Shown here: positions 1 through 8,403 of the stretch, piece by piece
Position numbering within the stretch: position 1 is the stretch's first letter
Layout of the letters: each line of letters starts with the position of its first letter
NCBI GenBank assembly: GCA_030267245.1
Contig: JAJDJN010000003.1
Location: 1-40,160, forward strand
Origin: Desulfovibrio sp. OttesenSCG-928-A18
GTDB taxonomy: Bacteria; Desulfobacterota; Desulfovibrionia; Desulfovibrionales; Desulfovibrionaceae
Direction: 5' to 3'
Length of the DNA: 40,160 bases
Translations under genes and position numbers: made by a program
The notes under the pieces: model-generated
What the model was told of the DNA's origin: nothing
Database searches by the model: none
The model's input: the letters and a program-made list of their open reading frames with translations, nothing else

Positions 1-205
1 GCATGGTTGGCCCGCAAGTGTCGCTCACTAATACCAAGAGGCAAGAAAATTAAGAGAGAAAAAGGAAGGGAGGCCATTTTGATCAAATCGTTCAGCCCAC
101 CGGGGTTTATTTGTGGCGGATTTGCCATAATTGGCGGGTTGAAAGCCATGCGCCTGCGGCGCAGCCAATGAGAGGGAAGAATGATTCGAGTTCTTGCGCG
201 GTATC

Positions 206-240
206 TTGACTTTGTCAGAAACTAGTATATATTTCTGACA
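206..240 (+). promoter_or_regulatory. Promoter TTGACT-N16-TATATT with overlapping perfect 9-bp inverted repeat TGTCAGAAA-N10-TTTCTGACA (213-221/232-240)
   Basis: Direct reading; lies 14 bp upstream of the AbiEi-like start codon and covers the -10 hexamer. Confidence 0.7.
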
Positions 241-253
241 TAAGAGGTGTAAC

Positions 254-850
254 ATGACTTCGCTTGCCCAACATATACTGACCAAAGCCAACCAGTTACC
301 CGAAGGCGGAGTATTTTCGCCCAAAGAATTTTTGCACTTGGGGAGTCGGGACGCTGTTGATCAAACATTTACACGTCTGCTGAAGGAAAATAAGTTGCTG
401 CGCGTAGGGAGAGGACTGTATACGCTTCCCTTACAAGGGCGCTTCGGTTCTCGTCCGCCATCGCCGGAGCGGCTGCTTGCGGCCCTGACGGAAAAAACCG
501 GCGAAACTGTGGTGTCACATGGCGCGGCGGCTGCAAACCGCCTTGGCCTGACTACGCAAGTACCTGTTCGTGAGATTTTTTTGACTTCAGGCCGGAGTCG
601 CACTTTACGGCTAGGCTCTCGCGTTCTGGAAATCAAACATGCACCGCATTGGCAGTTGCTACTTGGAGAAAGTTCCGGGGGAGCATTGCTTCGGGCCTTG
701 GCTTGGCTTGGGCCGGAACAGGCAGAAGAAGTTATGCCGCAAGTACATGAAATGATCCCCGCCCAAGAATGGGAAGCGGTAGCCGCTGTACGCTCTGAGT
801 TGCCATCCTGGTTGGCCAAAACTGTGAGCCGAGTAGAACAACATGCTTGA
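254..850 (+). CDS. AbiEi-like antitoxin / DUF6088-type transcriptional regulator
   Basis: N-terminal wHTH-like region (FSPKEFLHLGSRDAVDQTFTRLLKENKLLRVGRGLYTLP) and C-terminal AbiEi-like region; followed by an AbiEii gene with 8-bp overlap. Confidence 0.8.
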   Translation: MTSLAQHILTKANQLPEGGVFSPKEFLHLGSRDAVDQTFTRLLKENKLLRVGRGLYTLPLQGRFGSRPPSPERLLAALTEKTGETVVSHGAAAANRLGLTTQVPVREIFLTSGRSRTLRLGSRVLEIKHAPHWQLLLGESSGGALLRALAWLGPEQAEEVMPQVHEMIPAQEWEAVAAVRSELPSWLAKTVSRVEQHA

Positions 851-1883
851 AACGTATTTCTCTCTCTCCATGGCAGATCAGGCCGAGCTTTTGGATACTG
901 CATCATCTCACTCCGGTCGCCCGGCCCATCTTCTTGAAAAAGACGTATGGGTTGTATGGACATTGTCCTGCCTTTTTTCTTCCGCCTTGGCGGATAGACT
1001 CACCTTCAAGGGGGGCACGTCACTTTCCAAGGCTTACAATGTCATTGACCGTTTTTCAGAAGATATTGACCTTACATGTGATATTCGTCGCCTACTGCCC
1101 GACATGGCCACGGAGCCGGAAGGTATTCCGCCTACTTCTAGCCAAGCCGCAAAATGGACGAAAGCTGTACGTTCCCGTTTGCCTCAATGGATTGAAGACA
1201 GCGTTATTCCAGTTATTCAGACGGCTTTGGCCGATAGCGACATGGTGGCCGCTCTCGATATAACCGGCAAAGATAGTGACAGTATTCTTGTAAAATATCC
1301 GCCGTTACGACAAGGAACAGGGTATGTCGCTCCGCATATCCGGTTGGAATTCGGAGCAAGGTCTACCGGAGAACCCTGCGAGGTTTTGCCGGTCGTTTGC
1401 GATCTTGCGCCGCTGATGCCTGAAATTATGTTTCCCGAGGCGCGGCCACGGGTCATGAAGATGGAGCGCACTTTTTGGGAAAAGGCTACCGCCATCCATG
1501 TTTTTTGCCGACAGGCCAAGATGCGCGGCAACCGTTTTGCCAGGCACTGGCACGATCTTTTGCGTCTGGCTGCAACCGAACGTATCCAGACCTCACTTGC
1601 GGATAAATCTTGGTTGGAACAAGTTGTTCGGCATAAAACAATGTTTTTTCAGGAAAAAGATCAATCCGGAGTACCCATTGACTACCAGGAATGCTTGACT
1701 GGACATTTATGCCTTGTGCCTGATGGGGTAGCGTGTGAAACTCTACGCGAAGACTATAACAGCATGATTCAGGATGGCATTTTACTGGCGCAGGCTCTAG
1801 AGTTTGACGTTGTTCTGGAGCAATGTACCCGCCTACAGACAATGATTAATTCTGACAACACCAATAGTGAGATTTTGCCGTGA
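843..1883 (+). CDS. AbiEii/AbiGii-family nucleotidyltransferase toxin
   Basis: Motif LTFKGGTSLSKAYNVIDRFSEDIDLT typical of AbiEii nucleotidyltransferases; ERTFWEKATAIH motif. Confidence 0.9.
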   Translation: MLETYFSLSMADQAELLDTASSHSGRPAHLLEKDVWVVWTLSCLFSSALADRLTFKGGTSLSKAYNVIDRFSEDIDLTCDIRRLLPDMATEPEGIPPTSSQAAKWTKAVRSRLPQWIEDSVIPVIQTALADSDMVAALDITGKDSDSILVKYPPLRQGTGYVAPHIRLEFGARSTGEPCEVLPVVCDLAPLMPEIMFPEARPRVMKMERTFWEKATAIHVFCRQAKMRGNRFARHWHDLLRLAATERIQTSLADKSWLEQVVRHKTMFFQEKDQSGVPIDYQECLTGHLCLVPDGVACETLREDYNSMIQDGILLAQALEFDVVLEQCTRLQTMINSDNTNSEILP

Positions 1884-3976
1884 GCTTGACTACAAACTTA
1901 GCAGGTAGATTGCGGAACACTCCCCTCCCAAGAACACATGCGCTGTTTCCGTTGTTTGAAGCGGTCGTAAACTCTATTCATGCGTGTGAAGATGGCACTG
2001 GAAAGTCTATTGAAGGTAGCTCAATAGCTGTCCATATTTTACGCGACTCCAAAGAGGCTTTTCAAGCCAACCTGCTTAATGATGAACCTCGAAAAACAGG
2101 GGTAGAGGCTTTGCCCGAAATAAAGGGCTTCAGAATTGTAGACAACGGAGTTGGCTTTAATGATGAAAATATGGAATCATTCAAGACTCTTGACAGCGAT
2201 TACAAAGAAGAAAAAGGCTGCCGGGGAGTAGGCAGGCTCCTATGGCTTAAAGCCTTTAAAACAGTTGAAGTATTGAGTCGCTATACAGAATATGATGGCA
2301 ACATACGGCAACGAAATTTTTCTTTTAGCAAAGAGGGGGTCATGCCTCCCTCCCCAGAGGGAAAATCAACTACGTCAGTCAATACACAAACAACGGTTAC
2401 TATGTCAGATTTTTACCCTGCATATAGAAAGTATGCGCCAAAAACAATTCATAAAATTTCCGAACTATTGCTTGAACATTGTCTTTGGTACTTTATCCGT
2501 GAAGGCGGAAGACCGCATATAAGGCTTATTGATGGTGATGAGAGCGTTGAGCTGGACGCTTTGTTTGATAGCTATACGCTTGGTAATGTTGAGTATGACA
2601 ATGCAGATATTGGTAGCTATAGATTTGAATTGACATATATAAAGGCTCGAAATCCTAGTTTAAGTAATCATGAGATTTGTTATTGCGCTGCAAGTCGCCT
2701 TGTGAAAAAGGTTAATATAACAAATAAAATTCCTGGATTATATAAACGCATCACAGATAGTCATGGCGCATTCGCTTATATGTGTTTTGTTACATCATCC
2801 TTTTTAGATGAACGTGTTCGTTCTGAACGAACAGGGTTTGATATAGAAGATAGTAGACAGGAGAATGAACATAGCCAATCTTCATTATTCAATACTGATG
2901 ACGGTGCTCTCGACGATGATGTGGTATTTGACGACATCGACAAAGTTGTTTTGGAGAAAATTTCCGAAAGAATTGGAGATACGCTTGAAGCAAGTCAGCA
3001 AACAGGGAGACAACGGGTAGAGCAGTTTGTTGATAATAATGCACCAAAATATAAATCGATAATGCGTCACTATCCGAATCTGTCTGTGGACCCAGATACA
3101 ACAGACAGGGAATTAGACATCCTATTGTATAAAAGACTTTCCGATCTTGAAGTAAAAGTAATATCAAAAGGACACGAACTGTCTATTCCTAAAGAAGGTG
3201 AGCCTTTTGAAGATTATAGCAAAAGATTACATGACTACCTCTCTATGGTCAGCGATATAAAAATGGCAGACCTAGCCAACTATGTATCTCATAGAAAAGT
3301 GGTATTAGATTTTTTTGAAGAGGTTATCCAACAGCATAGGGATGGAAAATATTCACAAGAGAATATTGTTCACAGGCTTATAATGCCAATGCAGGTTGAG
3401 TCGGATGAAATTAAACTTGAGAGTGCAAATCTATGGCTTATTGATGAGCGTCTAGCGTTTCATAATTATTTAGCATCCGACAAGACTTTAAAGTCGATGC
3501 CCATAACAGATTCTGAAGAAACTGTCAGGCCAGATATAGTTTCTCTCGGTGTGTACGACAATCCATTGTTAGTCAATAATGGCAAACAGCTTCCTTTGGC
3601 TAGTATCACCGTTGTCGAAATAAAACGACCTATGCGCAATGATTTTTCTGAAGGCGAGGCTGATAACCCCATCGAGCAAGCTTTGGCATATGTGAAAAAA
3701 ATCCGTGCAGGTGAAACAAAAACAAAAGATGGGCGGATAATTCCCCAGTCTGAATCTATCCCTGCTTTCTGCTATATTCTTGCAGACTTGACTCCTACCA
3801 TGGAAACTCGTGCGCAAAACGCAGGGTTGACGGTTACAAGCGATCATATGGGATATTTTGGTTATAACCCTGCTCGCAATGCCTATATTGAAGTTATTGG
3901 CTTCGACAGATTAATCACTGCGGCCAAGGAAAGAAACAAAGCATTTTTTGATAGGCTTGGACTGCCTTCAAATTAA
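1880..3976 (+). CDS. GHKL-type ATPase fused to a PD-(D/E)XK-like nuclease domain, putative defence effector
   Basis: N-box FEAVVNSIHAC, DNGVGF and GCRGVGRLLWLKAF (GHKL); C-terminal RPDIV...VVEIKRP; GTG start overlaps the AbiEii stop by 4 bp. Confidence 0.7.
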   Translation: MSLTTNLAGRLRNTPLPRTHALFPLFEAVVNSIHACEDGTGKSIEGSSIAVHILRDSKEAFQANLLNDEPRKTGVEALPEIKGFRIVDNGVGFNDENMESFKTLDSDYKEEKGCRGVGRLLWLKAFKTVEVLSRYTEYDGNIRQRNFSFSKEGVMPPSPEGKSTTSVNTQTTVTMSDFYPAYRKYAPKTIHKISELLLEHCLWYFIREGGRPHIRLIDGDESVELDALFDSYTLGNVEYDNADIGSYRFELTYIKARNPSLSNHEICYCAASRLVKKVNITNKIPGLYKRITDSHGAFAYMCFVTSSFLDERVRSERTGFDIEDSRQENEHSQSSLFNTDDGALDDDVVFDDIDKVVLEKISERIGDTLEASQQTGRQRVEQFVDNNAPKYKSIMRHYPNLSVDPDTTDRELDILLYKRLSDLEVKVISKGHELSIPKEGEPFEDYSKRLHDYLSMVSDIKMADLANYVSHRKVVLDFFEEVIQQHRDGKYSQENIVHRLIMPMQVESDEIKLESANLWLIDERLAFHNYLASDKTLKSMPITDSEETVRPDIVSLGVYDNPLLVNNGKQLPLASITVVEIKRPMRNDFSEGEADNPIEQALAYVKKIRAGETKTKDGRIIPQSESIPAFCYILADLTPTMETRAQNAGLTVTSDHMGYFGYNPARNAYIEVIGFDRLITAAKERNKAFFDRLGLPSN

Positions 3977-4034
3977 CTAGACGGTCTGCCCATCCAAAGG
4001 GTTATGCCATAAGCGTGACATTTGATTTTTACTA

Positions 4035-4063
4035 AAGGGCATCTATACGTATAGCACGCCCTT
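4035..4063. terminator. Hairpin AAGGGC-at-CTATACGTATAG-cac-GCCCTT after the AbiE/GHKL operon
   Basis: 6-bp stem enclosing a perfect 12-bp palindrome; no clear U-tract. Confidence 0.4.
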
Positions 4064-4230
4064 ATGTGTCAAACGTATCATGATTGTATTACAAGATTAT
4101 CTCTTTCATGTGCATCTTGTGTCGCACTCATGAATTGTCGCATGCTATCATAATAAAAATACAAAATAACGCATACTGCTATATGAATGTGTGTCTTAAT
4201 TTGCATTCATATGCTATAATTTTGCTGGCT

Positions 4231-4310
4231 TTCGAGGACAGGACAAGCGAGGTAGGCCCACCTGATTGGTGTTCCTACTCACGTCCTGCCCATGCGGGGC
4301 TGACTTATTC
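4231..4310 (+). promoter_or_regulatory. oriT: Candidate IncP/RP4-like oriT; nic predicted at ACGTCCTG^CCC (between 4288 and 4289)
   Basis: Nested inverted repeats CAGGAC (4239-4244)/GTCCTG (4283-4288) and TAGGnnCACC-TGATT-GGTGnnCCTA (4253-4277), followed by CCTGCCC and GGCTGAC; upstream of and same orientation as traJ-like and relaxase genes. Confidence 0.7.
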
Positions 4311-4347
4311 GCTTCGCTCAACGTAAATTCCAAGAGGTTTTGACTCC

Positions 4348-4926
4348 ATGAAAAGAAAGATTGCCCTGGCCCTGGCTTTACTCTTGTTTTCTGTTCCCAA
4401 CTTCGCCGAAGCGGAGGAACCGCCGCCAGCTCTGGTCAAAGCCATAGCCCGGCAGGAATCCGGGCTGAATCCCTTGGCCATCAATATCGCCGGGAAGTCA
4501 TACTATCCAGGCACACGAGAAGAGGCGGAACGGTTGATCCGGGAAGCCCTGGCAGCCGGGAAGTCATTTGATGTCGGCAAGATGCAGATAAACAGCTGGT
4601 GGATGAAGCGTTTTACTATTGATCCCATTTCCTTGCTCGATCCGGACGTGAACGAGGCCTGGGGCAAACACATATTGGCCGAAGAAATCACCCGACACGG
4701 CCTGAACTGGCAGGCTGTAGGAAAGTACCATTCACCTGATCCGGAGCGCGGCAGGCGGTACGCCTGGCTCGTTTATCGTCATTACGCAGGCCAAAGCGCC
4801 TCCCACAAGGAGGCTCCTCGTGCCCAGCAAAAAACAAGTCATCAAAATATATCTGACACCGGAGGAGTTTGGAGAAATCCGAGCATCAGCCGACCGGGCC
4901 GGATTATCACTCTCGACCTTCAGTAA
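4348..4926 (+). CDS. Lytic transglycosylase (VirB1/TrbN-like)
   Basis: Signal peptide; ALVKAIARQESGLNPLAIN and DVGKMQINSWW SLT motifs. Confidence 0.85.
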   Translation: MKRKIALALALLLFSVPNFAEAEEPPPALVKAIARQESGLNPLAINIAGKSYYPGTREEAERLIREALAAGKSFDVGKMQINSWWMKRFTIDPISLLDPDVNEAWGKHILAEEITRHGLNWQAVGKYHSPDPERGRRYAWLVYRHYAGQSASHKEAPRAQQKTSHQNISDTGGVWRNPSISRPGRIITLDLQ

Positions 4927-5137
4927 GCTCGTTTGTCTTGGCTTTGTCGTGCCCAGCCTGGAGCATCAGGAAGCCCGCCTGGAACTTCGCCGCCTCAAAG
5001 GCGATCTTGGCCGCTTGGGCGGCCTGGTCAAACAGGCGCTGGCCAACGGAGCTGACCGGCAGACCGTTCACCGGCTCCTGCATGAACTGGATGCCCGGCA
5101 GCGTGAAGTGCAGGCAGCTGTGGGACGGATACGATAA
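4820..5137 (+). CDS. TraJ/MobC-like relaxosome accessory protein (ribbon-helix-helix)
   Basis: GTG start with upstream AAGGAGG; KQVIKIYLTPEEFGEIRASADRAGLSLSTFSKLVCLG; immediately precedes relaxase. Confidence 0.8.
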   Translation: MPSKKQVIKIYLTPEEFGEIRASADRAGLSLSTFSKLVCLGFVVPSLEHQEARLELRRLKGDLGRLGGLVKQALANGADRQTVHRLLHELDARQREVQAAVGRIR

Positions 5138-6174
5138 TGATCAGCAAGCGCGTATTCATAAAAGCGAACAATGACAATTACACCCGCCTTGCCGCCTACA
5201 TAGCCGAAGTTGGGCCTGCCGGTGAAAAGTGCCTTGCGAACTGGTGCGAGGGGATGCTCGGCGGTGAGGATTACGCGGAGGGTATTGCCGAGGCCCAGGA
5301 TGTACAGACTCGGAATACCCGTGCAGCCAGCAAGACCTATCACCTGGTTGTCAGCTTCAGACCGGAGGACGAGGCGAAGCTGACGCCGGAGCTTTTCAAG
5401 GCCATTGAGGCGCGGTTCGCTTCCGCTCTCGGATACGCCGACCATCAGCGACATTGCGGCGTTCACAAAAATACGGCCAACCTGCACATGCACGTCGCCT
5501 ACAACATGATCCATCCCGAAAAATATACCTGTCACAAGGAGTTTCGCGATTTCTGGGTACGCGACAAGGTATGCCGGGCCATTGAGCGCGATTTCGGCTT
5601 GACGGTGGATAATGGCATTGAACTGAATTCTTCCGCCCAGGATTTGAACCACCAGCGTGACAACGAAAAAGCGCGGCTTGTGGAGGCCCACACCGGCCAG
5701 CAGTCCTTTGATTCCTACGCCAAGGAACACCGGGAAGAGAGACTGCGTTCTCTGGAGGCAGCTACATCCTGGCAGGATCTGCACACGACTCTGGCCGAAC
5801 ACGGCATGGAGATAAAACCCCACGGTAACGGCCTGGCCATCAAAGACCGGCACAGCAGAAAGGCGGCTCACGCCATCAAGGCCAGCGCCCTGGATAGAAG
5901 CCTCTCTATGAAGAAACTGGAGGCGCGATTCGGCGCATATCAGGCTCCGCAAAGCATGGAACAGATCCAGGAGCGGAATCGTTACAGCACCGCGCCGCTG
6001 CATCGCTCTCCGGAGCGCGGCCAACTCTTTGCCGAGTACCAAACCGGAATTGAGGCTCGCAAGACGACCCTACAAACCGTCAAGGAACAGGAAGAGGCCG
6101 CCCTTGCCGCCACCAGGGCAGACCACGGCAAAAGGCGCACCGAGCTCGCCACGGAAGAAAAACAGCCCGGTTGA
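5137..6174 (+). CDS. MOBP (TraI/VirD2-like) relaxase, C-terminally truncated
   Basis: HCGVHKNTANLHMHVAYNMIHPEKY (HxH relaxase motif III); last ~20 residues are encoded by DNA antisense to the neighbouring hydrolase. Confidence 0.85.
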   Translation: MISKRVFIKANNDNYTRLAAYIAEVGPAGEKCLANWCEGMLGGEDYAEGIAEAQDVQTRNTRAASKTYHLVVSFRPEDEAKLTPELFKAIEARFASALGYADHQRHCGVHKNTANLHMHVAYNMIHPEKYTCHKEFRDFWVRDKVCRAIERDFGLTVDNGIELNSSAQDLNHQRDNEKARLVEAHTGQQSFDSYAKEHREERLRSLEAATSWQDLHTTLAEHGMEIKPHGNGLAIKDRHSRKAAHAIKASALDRSLSMKKLEARFGAYQAPQSMEQIQERNRYSTAPLHRSPERGQLFAEYQTGIEARKTTLQTVKEQEEAALAATRADHGKRRTELATEEKQPG

Positions 6175-6558
6175 TGCTTTTGTCGGATCGGATCGCTTTT
6201 GCTGCTCCGAATAGAAATCATAAAAGATTGTTTTTCCTGCGGCGGCATCGTCAACCATATGATTGAGCCCGGCCAGAACCGTGTCTACATCCACAGAGCC
6301 ATGATAGGGCAACAGCGAATGAATACGGCTTATAGGCAGGCTCAGGTTGGAAACGTCACCATCTCGCGTCAGCAGATGTTGGCCGAATCCCTTGAACGCC
6401 GGATGCTCCATGAGTATCTGAATGGTGTCACCGGCTTTTATATGGGGATATTTATTCATGTCCTCCGCTGCCCGCGCCGAGTTCATTGAGAGCTGGAGCG
6501 CCAGTATGGCTGCCAGCAAGAAGGCAATCCGCCAGGAAAACAAACACGATCTCAGCAT
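6070..6558 (-). pseudogene. Truncated exported alpha/beta hydrolase (N-terminal fragment)
   Basis: Signal peptide, then GLFFFRGELGAPFAVVCPGGG, after which the frame enters DNA of the relaxase gene and stops. Confidence 0.75.
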
Positions 6559-6573
6559 TGCGCTTTCCCTTTC

Positions 6574-7713
6574 CTAGTCGTTTGTTGCAGAGTTTTCCTT
6601 CCACCACTGCGAGAATCGGTGTTCCTCCGCATCGAGCGGAACCGGCTCACCGATTTTGGGAGTGAGCAAGGGAATCGGGCTGTGCTCCATTGTCCGCGTA
6701 AGCCGGATAAAAGGATCGTCCCAGGAATGCCGGGCAATGGAGAATTTGCCCGCATGGGCGGGGAGGAGCGATCCGGCCTGGAGGTCTGCCGTGGCCTGCA
6801 CAGCGTCTTCCGGCATCATGTGAACATAACGCCAGCCTTCATTGTATTGGCCGCTGTCCAGCACGGCCAGGTCGAACCCGCCGAAAGTTTCACCAGCGGC
6901 ACGAAAATGGGAGCCATATCCGCTATCGCCGCTGATATAAATTTTGCGTTCCTGGCTGATCAGGGCGTAAGCGGCCCACAAAGTTTTGTTGCGGGTCAAC
7001 GTTCGGCCAGAGTAGTGCCGCGCAGGCAGCGCGTGTATGGCCAGCCCGCTGTCGAGTTGAAGGACTTCATTCCAATCCATTTCAACAACGGAGCTTTCTG
7101 GGAAGCCCCAGCGTTCAAAATGGGCTCCAACTCCAAGGGGGCATATGGTTTTCGCTATTTTGCTTTTGAGCGCCATAACGGTTGGATAATCAAGGTGATC
7201 CCAATGGTCATGGGTGATCAGAAGGATGTCTATGTCGGGCATATCTGCGGTCGTGTATATATTCGTACCCGGAAACGCTTTATTCGCAAACGGGATAGGA
7301 GCCGCGTTGTCGCTGAATACCGGGTCAATCAGGATTCTGCGCCCGGCTATCTGCATGTAAAACGAAGAGTGCCCCAGCCAGATGACCGTATCGTCATTTC
7401 TATCCAGCCCAGCTAGGTCGGTTTTGACCGTGGGAATGGGGACTTCCGGCCTGGGACGGTCTTTTTCGGCTGTCAGGGAATTGAGCAACCGCCGCACAAC
7501 CCCTTTCTTCTCGATAGTCATGGTCGGGATTGGCTCCAGGTTGCGGAATTCGCCATCGCGGTAGTTTGGTGAGGCTTCAATTTTTTGGAGCCTCACTCCT
7601 TCCGGGAACGCTCCGAATTTTGCCGTGTGCATGTAGCCATAACCACCGCTGAAAAGGACAGCCGCAAGCAGTACAAGCCCGGTAAGCATTTTGAGAAACC
7701 GCCTTTTTATCAT
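6574..7713 (-). CDS. MBL-fold metal-dependent hydrolase (UlaG/NAPE-PLD-like), membrane-anchored or exported
   Basis: WLGHSSFYMQIAGRRILIDPVFSD and LLITHDHWDHLD metallo-beta-lactamase motifs; N-terminal hydrophobic segment. Confidence 0.88.
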   Translation of the reverse strand: MIKRRFLKMLTGLVLLAAVLFSGGYGYMHTAKFGAFPEGVRLQKIEASPNYRDGEFRNLEPIPTMTIEKKGVVRRLLNSLTAEKDRPRPEVPIPTVKTDLAGLDRNDDTVIWLGHSSFYMQIAGRRILIDPVFSDNAAPIPFANKAFPGTNIYTTADMPDIDILLITHDHWDHLDYPTVMALKSKIAKTICPLGVGAHFERWGFPESSVVEMDWNEVLQLDSGLAIHALPARHYSGRTLTRNKTLWAAYALISQERKIYISGDSGYGSHFRAAGETFGGFDLAVLDSGQYNEGWRYVHMMPEDAVQATADLQAGSLLPAHAGKFSIARHSWDDPFIRLTRTMEHSPIPLLTPKIGEPVPLDAEEHRFSQWWKENSATND

Positions 7714-7745
7714 GCTGTTTCCTTACTGATTATTCTGAAAGCGGC

Positions 7746-8390
7746 TCATGAGCCGGGATGCCGGATGCCGTGAAAGTTGGTCAAAATCTGTTCCTCTTTT
7801 TCAGGGAGCGGCACTCCGGCGGCAATCCCGGCCTCCTTGCAGCGCAGGAACCAGGCCATATTGCGCCCAAGGTTCCGCATGATTTGCAAGCCTTCAAAAT
7901 CCTGCCGCACGTCTTCCGGGGTGAAACCATGCACCATGTTCCAGTAGGAAGATGAGATTATGGGCATCTGGCAGATGGTGAAATACTTGTTCAGTTGGTC
8001 GAATGTGGCGCTAGTTCCGGCCCGACGAGCGGAAACGACTGCCGCAGCGGGTTTCAGATGAAACATGCTCCTTTCCGGGCAGAAAAAAGCCCTGTCCATA
8101 AATGAGGTGATGCTTCCAGTTGCCGAAGAGAAGTACACGGGGGAGCCGAACACAAAACCGTCAGTTTCCCGCGCCAGTTCCACAAAGTCATTCACGATGT
8201 CGTTGATGGCACACCGGCCTGGCTTCTGTTGGCATTTGAAGCAGGCAATACAGCCGGAAATGGGCTTTTTTCCCAACTGGAATATTTGCGTTTCTATCCC
8301 TTCCCTGTTCAAGGTTTCCGCTACTTCGCTCAAAGCGGTAAACGTACAGCCTTGAGCGTTCGGACTGCCATTAACCAGTAATACTTTCAT
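7746..8390 (-). CDS. Flavodoxin family / NAD(P)H-dependent FMN reductase (cytoplasmic)
   Basis: MKVLLVNGSPNAQGCTFTALSEVAETL and FGSPVYFSSATGSITSFMDRAFF. Confidence 0.9.
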   Translation of the reverse strand: MKVLLVNGSPNAQGCTFTALSEVAETLNREGIETQIFQLGKKPISGCIACFKCQQKPGRCAINDIVNDFVELARETDGFVFGSPVYFSSATGSITSFMDRAFFCPERSMFHLKPAAAVVSARRAGTSATFDQLNKYFTICQMPIISSSYWNMVHGFTPEDVRQDFEGLQIMRNLGRNMAWFLRCKEAGIAAGVPLPEKEEQILTNFHGIRHPGS

Positions 8391-8403
8391 CGTATTCTCC
8401 TCA

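Noticed and set aside
28-324. 98-aa - strand ORF
   Set aside because: Overlaps the AbiE promoter/operator and antitoxin start; no motif.
361-963. 200-aa - strand ORF
   Set aside because: Antisense to the AbiEi-like gene; no motif.
4084-4326. 80-aa + strand ORF upstream of the lytic transglycosylase
   Set aside because: Overlaps the oriT-like inverted repeats; no RBS or motif; better explained as noncoding oriT DNA.
5068-6042. 324-aa - strand ORF
   Set aside because: Antisense to the relaxase with its HMHV motif.
6619-7416. 265-aa + strand ORF
   Set aside because: Antisense to the MBL-fold hydrolase with intact HxHxDH-type motif.
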